Shown here: one piece after another, positions 1 through 5,325 of the stretch | Position numbering within the stretch: the first letter of the stretch is position 1 | Layout of the letters: each line of letters opens with the position of its first letter | DNA from: an uncultured Selenomonas sp. | GTDB lineage: Bacteria; Bacillota; Negativicutes; Selenomonadales; Selenomonadaceae | Reading direction: 5' to 3' | Assembly: GCA_905373085.1 (NCBI GenBank) | Contig: CAJPRR010000113.1 | Location: forward strand, 1 to 7,232 | DNA: 7,232 bases | Translations under genes and position numbers: made by a program | Notes under the pieces: generated by a model | What the model was told of the DNA's origin: nothing | The model's input: only the letters and a program-made list of their open reading frames with translations | The model's database searches: none

Positions 1-164
1 GGCTGGAAGTGGCGCAGGAGCGCCGCATACTGCCTGCCGCTCGCAGGCGCAAAGAGCACGCCATGCGCCTTGAGTTCAGCGAGCATCGCGCCAAGTCCTT
101 CAGGCAGATTACCCTGCCCATCGAGAAGCGTGCCGTCCATATCGCAAAATACCAGCTTGATCAT
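1..164 (-). CDS. HAD-superfamily (Cof-like) phosphatase, 5' end only
   Basis: The first 54 codons of a gene that runs off the left edge of the window. The protein starts MIKLVFCDMDGTLLDG, which is HAD motif I (DxDGT): Asp8 would be the nucleophile and Asp10 the acid/base. Residues 40-45 (PASGRQ) fit motif II, with Ser42 in the usual Ser/Thr place, as in Cof/YbiV-type sugar-phosphate or flavin-mononucleotide phosphatases. Start choice: the ATG is preceded by AAAGGCGG at good spacing and puts the motif I aspartate at the usual N-terminal position. The gene lies about 140 bp beyond nirJ2 on the same strand, so it could be read through from that operon or from the weak promoter proposed at 296-324. 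The cap domain and motifs III and IV are outside the window, so the substrate cannot be inferred. The family call is firm; the subfamily is not. Confidence 0.88.
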   Translation of the reverse strand, partial: MIKLVFCDMDGTLLDGQGNLPEGLGAMLAELKAHGVLFAPASGRQYAALLRHFQ

Positions 165-234
165 AAGAGCCGCCTTTCTTCAAATCCCATCGCTGCAGGC
201 TGCACGCACAAACATCCGTCGTTTGAGCATCCCG

Positions 235-258
235 CGCCGCCCTCACAAAAGGGCGGCG
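235..258. terminator. GC-rich hairpin after nirJ2, no clear U-tract
   Basis: Nine perfect pairs (CGCCGCCCT at 235-243 with AGGGCGGCG at 250-258) close a six-base loop. It lies 44 bp past the nirJ2 stop, where an operon terminator is expected. Neither strand shows a run of T after the stem. It may be a Rho-dependent or inefficient stop, or a structure in the leader of the HAD gene. The hairpin is directly seen; its role is inferred. Confidence 0.4.
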
Positions 259-295
259 GCACGCTTCTTGGCGCACCGTCGCCCCTGCCTGTTTC

Positions 296-324
296 ATTAT
301 ACTATCCCTTGCGCCCGTGGTAAA
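296..324 (-). promoter_or_regulatory. Possible weak promoter for the HAD gene
   Basis: On the minus strand TTTACC (319-324) lies 17 bp before a perfect TATAAT (296-301). The -10 box directly follows the nirJ2 stop codon and the -35 lies in its last codons. A transcript would begin near 289, leaving a leader of about 125 nt that contains the 235-258 hairpin. The -35 matches consensus at four of six positions. The position fits an internal promoter, but a TATAAT can arise by chance. Confidence 0.3.
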
Positions 325-1294
325 GACACCAAGGCTCTTCCGCCATATAATCGCCGTCGTTGTAGTAGGCGGCACGCGCACGGCAGCCGCCGCAGGCACG
401 CTTGTAGTCGCAGGTGCCGCAGCCGCCCGAATATTCGAGCGTGCGCAGCTTGTTCAGCACCTCGCTGCTCCTCCAGATCTCGTCGAACGGCGTCTTTCGC
501 ACGTCGCCAAGCTCCATGTTGAGGTAGGCGCACGGCTGCACCTTGCCGCGCGGGCTGATGATACAGTAGCTGAGTCCCGCGAGGCAGCCGCGCCGAAAGC
601 GCGTCTTGATGCCCATCTGCCCCGCGATGCGCAAAAACTGCGGCGCGCACGTCGGCTTCAACTCGATCGCGACTTCCTCCGACTTTTTCATGATGCGCGT
701 CAGGACGCTCTCGTACGCCTCGGCACGAAGCGATTCCTCCTCGATCGTCTCGGCGCGTCCCGTCGGCACGAGGAAAAAGAAGTGGTGCGCCACAGCGCCG
801 AGTTCCACGGCGAAGTCCGTGATCGCCTCCAGCTCCTTTTCGTTCCAGTCCATAACCGTCGTATGAATCTGAAACGGCAGCCCCGCCGCGCGGCAATTCT
901 TCATGCCTTCGACAGCGCCCGCCCAGCCGCCCGGATAGCTGCGGAACGTATCGTGCTTCGCAGGCGACATCGAGTCGAGCGAAATGCCCATGCCCATCGC
1001 GCCCGCCGCCTTCAAGTCGCGTGCCATCTCAGGCGTGATCAGCGTGCCGTTCGTGCCGAAGACCGAGCGCAGGCCGAGCTTCGTCGCGTGCGCCACAAGC
1101 TCCAAGATATCGGGGCGCGTCAGAGGCTCGCCGCCCGAGAAGATCATGATCTTGAAGCCCGCGCGTGCGATCTCGTCAAGAAGCTTCTTCGCCTCCGCCG
1201 TCGAAAGCTCCTCCTCCGCCTTGCAGCCCGCATCGCGGTAGCAGTGCTTGCAGTACATGTTGCAGGCGTTCGTCGTGTTCCACGAGATGATCAT
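302..1294 (-). CDS. nirJ2: Radical SAM/SPASM protein, NirJ2 (AhbD-like) type
   Basis: A 330-residue radical SAM enzyme. The N-terminal CNMYCKHC (Cys11, Cys15, Cys18) is the CxxxCxxC loop that holds the catalytic 4Fe-4S cluster. SGGEP at 53-57 is the SAM-binding motif, and TNGTLI (81-86) and GISLDS (103-108) follow the usual TIM-barrel order. The C-terminal part has a SPASM-like cysteine set (Cys237, 244, 255, 292, 295, 301, 304 and 323) for auxiliary clusters, with CGGCRARA near 301-308 as in AhbD and NirJ2 proteins. Known relatives act on porphyrin side chains: AhbD decarboxylates Fe-coproporphyrin III to heme b, and NirJ acts in heme d1 synthesis. The start overlaps the nirJ1 stop (ATGA at 1291-1294) and has AGGAGG just upstream, so translation is probably coupled. 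Family membership is recognised from the motifs; which of the two reactions applies is open. Length matches the family. Confidence 0.85.
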   Translation of the reverse strand: MIISWNTTNACNMYCKHCYRDAGCKAEEELSTAEAKKLLDEIARAGFKIMIFSGGEPLTRPDILELVAHATKLGLRSVFGTNGTLITPEMARDLKAAGAMGMGISLDSMSPAKHDTFRSYPGGWAGAVEGMKNCRAAGLPFQIHTTVMDWNEKELEAITDFAVELGAVAHHFFFLVPTGRAETIEEESLRAEAYESVLTRIMKKSEEVAIELKPTCAPQFLRIAGQMGIKTRFRRGCLAGLSYCIISPRGKVQPCAYLNMELGDVRKTPFDEIWRSSEVLNKLRTLEYSGGCGTCDYKRACGGCRARAAYYNDGDYMAEEPWCLYHGRKG

Positions 1295-2487
1295 ATCGCC
1301 GCCTCCTCACGCGCAAGCCCGATCTCCTCATCCGTCAGATAGCACGAAGGATCGCTTGCCCAGAAATCGCCCGTACGCGCTTCGGCGCGCGTGCGGAAGT
1401 TGCCGTTGCAGCACGAAAGGTAGCGGCACGAGGAACATCGACCCTGAAGCAGCGGCTTTCGATCCTTGAGTCCCGCTAGGATGGCGTTCGACGTGTCCTG
1501 CCAGATATCGCCGAACTTCCTCTCGCGCACGTTGCCGAAGGTATGGTGCTGCGTAAACTGATCGGGATGGACGTAGCCCAAGGGATCAACCTCGCCGAAA
1601 GCGATGCCCGAGCGATTGCCGCCGTTCATCGAGATGTGCTTCCACACATGCTCGGCCGCCGCCTCGCCCTTTTCCTTGAGCGTCTTCAAGTAGATGTAAA
1701 CGCCGTCGCAATGATTGTCGACCGTCAGGATCTCCTTTTCCAGACCGCGCTCCTCGAAGTCCTGCGTGCGGCGGATGATCGTGTCCATGGCACTGCGCGA
1801 CTCCTCTGCCGTCACATCCTCTTCCATCATCGCGTTGCCGCGCCCCGAATAGACGAGGTGATAGAAGCACACGCGGTTGATGCCCTCCTCCTCGATGAAA
1901 TCGAAGATCTTGTCGAGTTCCATGATGTTATGATGGTTGATCGTGAAGCGAAGCCCCACGCGCTGCCCGACCGCCGTGCAGTTCTCTATGCCGCGCATGG
2001 CGGCCTCGTAGGCGCCCTCCTTGCCGCGGAACTTGTCGTTCACATCCTTGAGACCGTCGAGCGAGATGCCGACGTAGCCCACGCCGATGTCCTTGATGCG
2101 CTGCGCCGTCGCGCGGTCAATGAGCGTGCCGTTCGTCGAGAGCGTCGGGCGCACGCCCTTTGCCGCCGCGTGCTCGGCAAGCTCGAAAAAGTCTGGGCGA
2201 AGGAGCGGTTCGCCACCCGAAAAGAGCAGCACGGGCACGCGAAATTCCGCAAGATCGTCGATGAAGCGCCGCGCCTCCTCCGTCGTCAGCTCGTTCTGAT
2301 ACTTCCTGGCGTCCGAATTCATGTAGCAATGCCGACACCTGAGGTTGCACGTCTTCGTCGAATTCCAGACGACGACGGGACCCATGCCCTCGGCCGCGCC
2401 GTTCTTCATGCGATGCGCATTCTTCGTATAGCGCAGCGAATCGCCGAAATACTCGCGCGCGAAAAGAAGCTTCGTTACACTGATCAT
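1291..2487 (-). CDS. nirJ1: Radical SAM protein, NirJ1 (AhbC-like) type
   Basis: A 398-residue radical SAM enzyme with a leader of about 40 residues (MISVTKLLF..., FGDSLRY, GPVVVWN) that is typical of NirJ1 and AhbC. The cluster loop is CNLRCRHC (Cys47, 51, 54); SGGEP is at 90-94, STNGTLI at 117-123 and GISLDG at 140-145. NHCDG (258-262) and the C-terminal CSSCRYLSCCNGNFR (Cys351, 354, 359, 360) with Cys382 (DPSCYLTDEEIG) are strong family marks for auxiliary cluster ligands. AhbC removes the acetate side chains of 12,18-didecarboxysiroheme to give Fe-coproporphyrin III; NirJ1 proteins are annotated by similarity in heme d1 synthesis. Paired with the NirJ2/AhbD-type gene it would supply consecutive steps of a siroheme-based heme route. 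AGGAGG lies 5 nt before the ATG, and the gap to the upstream tetR stop is only 12 bp. Cys359-Cys360 is a doublet, so one of them is probably not a ligand. Confidence 0.87.
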   Translation of the reverse strand: MISVTKLLFAREYFGDSLRYTKNAHRMKNGAAEGMGPVVVWNSTKTCNLRCRHCYMNSDARKYQNELTTEEARRFIDDLAEFRVPVLLFSGGEPLLRPDFFELAEHAAAKGVRPTLSTNGTLIDRATAQRIKDIGVGYVGISLDGLKDVNDKFRGKEGAYEAAMRGIENCTAVGQRVGLRFTINHHNIMELDKIFDFIEEEGINRVCFYHLVYSGRGNAMMEEDVTAEESRSAMDTIIRRTQDFEERGLEKEILTVDNHCDGVYIYLKTLKEKGEAAAEHVWKHISMNGGNRSGIAFGEVDPLGYVHPDQFTQHHTFGNVRERKFGDIWQDTSNAILAGLKDRKPLLQGRCSSCRYLSCCNGNFRTRAEARTGDFWASDPSCYLTDEEIGLAREEAAI

Positions 2488-2499
2488 AAAATCCTCCTG

Positions 2500-3123
2500 T
2501 CATTCCTCTTGCTCTGCCCGCTTTTCAATCACGCGCATGCCGTCGAGAATCAAGGCGAGCTTCAGGCGCACGTTCTCCTCGAAAGGAAGCTCCAGCTTGC
2601 TGAACGCCGCCGCCTGAAACAGCGAATGGAAAAGCTCCGAGATGATCGCCGTCGGGATGTCGCAGCGAAATTCGCCCTTCGCCTGCCCTTCCTCGACCAA
2701 GCGCGTGAAGAGTGCCGTGAAGGGCGGCGCCGCAACGCTCGCCTCCGACCGCTTTAAAAGCGTCGCCTGCTGCGCTGCACGCAAAAAGAGCGGCAGCACA
2801 TAGCGGTTCTGCCCGAGAAGCCTGGCGGCTGCCAGGAGCAGCTCGCGCAGGATCTCCGTCACGGGCTTCTGCTCCTCGGACAGGACGCGCACCTTCTCTC
2901 CCAGCTCCTTCATGATGCGTCCCAGAAGCTCCATCAAGACGTCGTCTTTCGAGTCAAAGTAATTGTAAAACGTACCGATGCCGAGATCCGCCCCGCTCAT
3001 GATGTCCGCAATCGCGACATCCTCCAGCCCTCGGCTCTGGAACAAGCTTGCCGCCGAATCGAGAATCGCCTTGCGTGACTGGATCTTCTTCATCTCGCGC
3101 CGGCTGATCTTTCCTTCTTCCAT
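2500..3123 (-). CDS. TetR-family transcriptional regulator
   Basis: A 207-residue repressor-type protein. Residues 13-60 form the N-terminal DNA-binding domain, with the helix-turn-helix at about 36-56 (VAIADIMSGADLGIGTFYNYF region, GTFYNYF being the family hallmark). The rest is the all-helical ligand-binding and dimer part, which carries no recognisable ligand signature. An upstream in-frame GTG at 3165 would add 14 residues, but the promoter -10 at 3177-3182 would leave almost no leader for it. The ATG at 3123 has GAGGGGG at proper spacing and is preferred. Its stop lies 12 bp before nirJ1 and the nirJ1 Shine-Dalgarno sits in that gap, so regulator and enzymes are one operon. It probably controls its own promoter through the palindromes at 3184-3227 and so sets expression of the two tetrapyrrole enzymes. 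The effector could be a porphyrin or heme, but that is a guess from context. Confidence 0.9.
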   Translation of the reverse strand: MEEGKISRREMKKIQSRKAILDSAASLFQSRGLEDVAIADIMSGADLGIGTFYNYFDSKDDVLMELLGRIMKELGEKVRVLSEEQKPVTEILRELLLAAARLLGQNRYVLPLFLRAAQQATLLKRSEASVAAPPFTALFTRLVEEGQAKGEFRCDIPTAIISELFHSLFQAAAFSKLELPFEENVRLKLALILDGMRVIEKRAEQEE

Positions 3124-3176
3124 AAAACATCCCCCTCTGTCAAGGAGTCCCTTGCACACTCCCACGCTCTTTACAT

Positions 3177-3205
3177 ATTATACATGAATCGGTTTCATTT
3201 TTAAA
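3177..3205 (-). promoter_or_regulatory. Promoter of the tetR-nirJ1-nirJ2 operon
   Basis: A perfect TATAAT (3177-3182) lies 17 bp from TTTAAA (3200-3205; four of six consensus bases). Transcription would start near 3170, about 47 nt before the tetR ATG. The spacer holds the first palindrome (3184-3198), so a bound dimer would block RNA polymerase. Confidence 0.75.
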
Positions 3206-3227
3206 GAGGAAAATGAAGCATCTTCAT
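3184..3227. promoter_or_regulatory. Two-site candidate TetR operator
   Basis: Two 15-bp inverted repeats share the form ATGAA-N5-TTCAT: ATGAATCGGTTTCAT at 3184-3198 and ATGAAGCATCTTCAT at 3213-3227, with different centres. Their midpoints are 29 bp apart. The first fills the spacer between -10 and -35, the second lies 8 bp upstream of the -35. Size, symmetry and position all fit a TetR-family operator used for autoregulation. The repeats are directly seen; binding by this regulator is inferred. Confidence 0.6.
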
Positions 3228-3236
3228 AATTTTGTC

Positions 3237-3271
3237 GGAAGCAAGGGCGATTCCCTAAGAAAGAGGCTTCC
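3237..3271. repeat. Nested inverted repeat between tetR promoter and tRNA terminator
   Basis: GGAAGC (3237-3242) is complementary to GCTTCC (3266-3271), and inside it AGGG (3244-3247) is complementary to CCCT (3253-3256). No T-run follows on either strand. It may insulate the tRNA transcript from the tetR promoter or be an additional protein site. No function can be assigned. Confidence 0.3.
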
Positions 3272-3277
3272 AAGCAT

Positions 3278-3304
3278 AAAAAAAGCGCCAGCTTCCGCCA
3301 GCGC
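3278..3304 (-). terminator. Intrinsic terminator of the tRNA-Arg gene
   Basis: On the minus strand GCGCTGGC and GCTGGCGC pair over eight positions (two G-U pairs) around a GGAA tetraloop, followed at once by seven T. It lies 12 bp past the CCA end of the tRNA. The pairing works on the minus strand, which fits termination of the tRNA. Confidence 0.85.
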
Positions 3305-3316
3305 GACCTTGCAAGA

Positions 3317-3394
3317 TGGTGACCCAGGAGGGACTCGAACCCCCGACCCTTTGATTCGTAGTCAAATACTCTGATCCAACTGAGCTACTGAGTC
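3317..3394 (-). tRNA. tRNA-Arg(ACG)
   Basis: A complete 78-nt cloverleaf including an encoded CCA end. The acceptor stem pairs GACTCAG with CTGGGTC (one G-U), with discriminator A. The D stem is GCTC/GAGT, and the anticodon stem TTTGA/TCAAA encloses loop CTACGAA with anticodon ACG at loop positions 3-5. The variable loop is five bases. The T stem GGGGG/CCCTC encloses TTCGAGT. The wobble A is normally edited to inosine by TadA, so the tRNA reads CGU, CGC and CGA arginine codons. It stands alone between its own promoter and terminator. Confidence 0.96.
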
Positions 3395-3427
3395 ACAAGC
3401 TGACTGCCCATGCAATCAACGTAACTG

Positions 3428-3456
3428 ATTCTATCACAGGAAGCATCCCTTGTCAA
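3428..3456 (-). promoter_or_regulatory. Strong promoter of tRNA-Arg
   Basis: A perfect -35 TTGACA (3451-3456) and TAGAAT (3428-3433) are separated by exactly 17 bp. Transcription would start near 3421, leaving a 5' leader of about 27 nt for RNase P to remove. This strength is usual for a stable RNA gene. Confidence 0.85.
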
Positions 3457-3464
3457 ATAAAAAT

Positions 3465-3493
3465 TTGCACGCCCCCCGCTTTTTCCGTATAAT
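3465..3493 (+). promoter_or_regulatory. Promoter of the yitT-family gene
   Basis: TTGCAC (3465-3470) and a perfect TATAAT (3488-3493) are separated by 17 bp. Transcription would start near 3500, giving a leader of about 59 nt. The -35 is poor (only TTG matches), so the gene may be moderately expressed or need an activator. Confidence 0.65.
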
Positions 3494-3558
3494 GAAAGAG
3501 TCATTGAAAAAGCAGCTTCTCCCATAAGAAGCGCCCGCCGCACGAAAGGATCTGCCCC

Positions 3559-4428
3559 ATGGAAAAAGAAAAGAAGAGCCGCAAGAAGCGCCTGCTCGCC
3601 CTCACGCAGAAATATGTGACGATCTTCATCGGCGCCGTCATCACGGCCGTCGGCCTTGAGATCTTCCTCATCCCGAACAACATCATCGACGGCGGCGTTG
3701 TCGGCCTCTCCATCATGGCTCATGCCATCACGGAACAGCCTCTGGGCGTCTTCCTCATCCTCTTCAACCTCCCGTTCCTCTACATCGGCTGCAAGCAGAT
3801 CGGCAAGGCCTTCGCCGTCGCCACCATGACCGCCATCTTCCTGCTCTCTCTTTGGTCGGCCTACTTTGCGCCGTTCCCGACCGTCACGCAGGATCTCTTC
3901 CTCGCCGCCATCTTCGGCGGCATCATCGTCGGTCTTGGCGTCGGACTCATCATTCGCTCGGGCGGCTCGCTCGACGGCACGGAGATCGTCGCCATCATCC
4001 TCGACAAGAAATCCGTATTCTCCGTCGGCGAAGTCGTCATGTTCATCAACCTCTTCATCCTGTCGAGCGCCGGCCTCCTCTTCGGCTGGGACAAGGCGAT
4101 GTACTCGCTCGTCGCCTACTTCGTCATCGCCAAAATGATCGATGTCGTCGTCCAGGGACTCGACGAATCCTACGCCGTCATGATCGTCACAAACGAGCCG
4201 GACAAGATCAACGCCGCCCTCGCCGAGCGCTTGGGACGCGGCGTCACGCTCCTCTACGGCGAGGGCGGCTACACGGGCGAAGAGAAGAAGGTTCTCTACT
4301 CCGTCGTCACTCGCCTCGAAGTCGACAAACTCAAGGAAACCGTCCTCGACATCGACGAGAACGCCTTCGTGACCATCAACGCCGTCCACGACATCGTCGG
4401 CGGCAGATTCAAGAAAAAGGGGCATTGA
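3559..4428 (+). CDS. YitT-family membrane protein with C-terminal DUF2179
   Basis: A 289-residue membrane protein. A basic N-terminus (residues 1-13, rich in Lys and Arg) is followed by about five or six hydrophobic segments near 19-37, 44-58, 63-78, 84-104, 114-132 and 158-195. The two family repeats each carry a conserved loop: IPNNIIDGGVVGLS (38-51) and RSGGSLDGTEI (133-143). Residues about 203-285 form a soluble DUF2179 domain (SYAVMIVTN, RGVTLLYGEGGYTGEE, GGRF), likely on the cytoplasmic side, which belongs to an ACT/PII-like group of small-ligand or regulatory folds. Length is normal for the family (YitT, YpjC, YvjA of Bacillus). No biochemical role is established for the family, so a transport or signalling role would be a guess. 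AAAGGA lies 9 nt before the ATG. The gene is monocistronic, reads toward the hairpin at 4583-4624, and shows the same GC-rich codon use as the nirJ genes. Confidence 0.92.
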   Translation: MEKEKKSRKKRLLALTQKYVTIFIGAVITAVGLEIFLIPNNIIDGGVVGLSIMAHAITEQPLGVFLILFNLPFLYIGCKQIGKAFAVATMTAIFLLSLWSAYFAPFPTVTQDLFLAAIFGGIIVGLGVGLIIRSGGSLDGTEIVAIILDKKSVFSVGEVVMFINLFILSSAGLLFGWDKAMYSLVAYFVIAKMIDVVVQGLDESYAVMIVTNEPDKINAALAERLGRGVTLLYGEGGYTGEEKKVLYSVVTRLEVDKLKETVLDIDENAFVTINAVHDIVGGRFKKKGH

Positions 4429-4570
4429 GCGCTCAAGCCATAAAGACCCGGCAGACCGAGCCAAAAGTGCAGCTCGAACGACCGGACTCAGGCAAAGGCG
4501 GCGCACCGTCTCGGCGATGCAGCCGTCCGCGCGTACAATCTCCCGTCAGCCGATTTTGCAAACTGCTGCA

Positions 4571-5183
4571 GAAACAAGAAGCGGGGCTGCCGCATAAGTC
4601 AGACGCGACTTATGCGGCAACCCCTTTTGTTTGAAAGTCGACCCCCGCAGATTTCCCAAGTTTCACCGAAGCCATGAAGCCTTTGCCCTGCTGCATGGAA
4701 ACGCACCCTTCAGCACGCTCTCTTTCGACAGTCAAGCGGTATCGGCATTATGCGCCCTGCTTTTCCTGCGCATGATTCTTCTACTCGGACTCGGAATTGA
4801 TCGGAACTGCCCTTCTTCTGCGTCAATCTCATGCATTGTCCTTCGCAGCTGCATGAGCTTCCGCCTTGACGCACGGAATTCGCATCCGTGGATTCTTCGG
4901 CACTTGCGTCTTGCCTTACATCAGTTCCGCAAGCGCCCCCTCAACCCTTCATGAACATTCGTTCCGCTTCCTGCCGCCATACTGCAGCGGCTTGCCGCCC
5001 TTTGGATTCTCTCCGTGAGCTTGTTCACCATGGTCTTGGAACACGCTCTTCCTCCTCCACGATGCGCCTCATGCCTGAACCTTCGGCTTACCCTGAGCTT
5101 TTCTGCTATTTTTGCTGGCCTGCATACTAAAGTTTCTCCTCTTTCTGCAGACGTCTTCGCAAGGGATGCCTCCTTTCACCTGC
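4571..5183 (-). ncRNA. Putative large structured non-coding RNA (about 610 nt)
   Basis: No open frame here looks like a protein: plus-strand frames lack ribosome sites and family motifs, and minus-strand frames are short. The minus strand has a perfect promoter at 5190-5218 and ends in an 18-pair hairpin. Between them are strong complementary arms: 4819-4826 with 4866-4873 (8 bp) enclosing 4828-4835 with 4850-4857 (8 bp); 4899-4908 with 4928-4937 (10 pairs, one G-U); 4872-4877 with 4885-4890 (6 bp, partly competing with the first); 4750-4755 with 4768-4773 (6 bp); 4973-4977 with 4987-4991; 5017-5020 and 5023-5026 with 5045-5048 and 5039-5042; 5120-5124 and 5129-5132 with 5146-5150 and 5141-5144. 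Size is in the range of OLE and ROOL RNAs. RNase P RNA, tmRNA and SRP RNA landmarks were not found. The arms are directly seen; that they form one RNA is inferred. Confidence 0.6.
4583..4632. terminator. Shared terminator of yitT and the minus-strand RNA
   Basis: GGGG plus TGCCGCATAAGTC (4583-4600) pairs with GACTTATGCGGCA plus CCCC (4607-4624) around a six-base loop. On the plus strand it is followed by TTTTGTTT, a good terminator, though 154 bp past the yitT stop. On the minus strand it is followed by a weaker U-rich tract (CTTCTTGTTTC). The single non-Watson-Crick pair (4587 with 4620) is G-U on the minus strand, giving 18 unbroken pairs, but C-A on the plus strand. It is a bidirectional stop for converging transcripts. 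Confidence 0.85.
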
Positions 5184-5189
5184 ACCCTT

Positions 5190-5218
5190 ATTATAAAACA
5201 GCTTTCAGAATTTGTCAA
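5190..5218 (-). promoter_or_regulatory. Perfect consensus sigma-A promoter, minus strand
   Basis: TTGACA (5213-5218) and TATAAT (5190-5195) with exactly 17 bp between them: all 12 consensus bases match. It lies just beyond the terminator of the ABC operon and points into a region without a recognisable protein gene. Start of transcription would be about 5183. A promoter this close to ideal is usual for a highly expressed stable RNA. Confidence 0.88.
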
Positions 5219-5252
5219 TAATATTTTGAAAAATCTTGAAATATTCTCCATC

Positions 5253-5277
5253 AAAGCGGATTGCAACAGCAATCCGC
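5253..5277 (-). terminator. Terminator hairpin of the ABC-transporter operon
   Basis: Nine perfect pairs (GCGGATTGC at 5256-5264 and GCAATCCGC at 5269-5277) close a four-base loop. On the minus strand it is followed by TTTGAT, a short U-tract; the plus strand has CCCCC instead. It lies about 50 bp past the ATPase stop and separates that operon from the promoter at 5190-5218. Confidence 0.7.
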
Positions 5278-5325
5278 CCCCAAACTGCATGGATAGGCTC
5301 TTTTTTCGGACCGGTTCATTTGTAC

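Noticed and set aside
1543..2757. Long plus-strand open frame across nirJ1 and the end of tetR
   Set aside because: It crosses two well-supported minus-strand genes and shows the Arg/Ala/His-rich composition of an antisense frame in GC-rich DNA.
3124..3165. Longer tetR start at the GTG at 3165
   Set aside because: It would leave only a few bases of leader after the predicted transcription start and lacks a ribosome site; ATG 3123 has a good one.
3491..3505. AATGA-N5-TCATT inverted repeat over the yitT -10 box as a third TetR operator
   Set aside because: The arms differ in sequence from ATGAA-N5-TTCAT when aligned by symmetry, and half of the left arm is simply the end of TATAAT. Too weak to claim.
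3385..4506. Long minus-strand open frame of 373 codons opposite yitT, rich in Asp and Glu
   Set aside because: It is the antisense shadow of a GC-rich gene whose codons end in C or G. It covers the tRNA gene, has no family motifs, and the sense strand encodes a clear YitT protein.
4631..4954. Plus-strand frame of 107 codons after the yitT terminator
   Set aside because: It begins at a TTG inside the terminator U-tract, has no ribosome site, no recognisable domain, and covers the strong minus-strand RNA helices.
4571..5183. RNase P RNA, tmRNA or SRP RNA as identity of the structured region
   Set aside because: I looked for the conserved RNase P P4-region sequence, the tRNA-like ends and Ala tag of tmRNA, and the SRP domain IV loop, and saw none. 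A covariance-model search would settle it.
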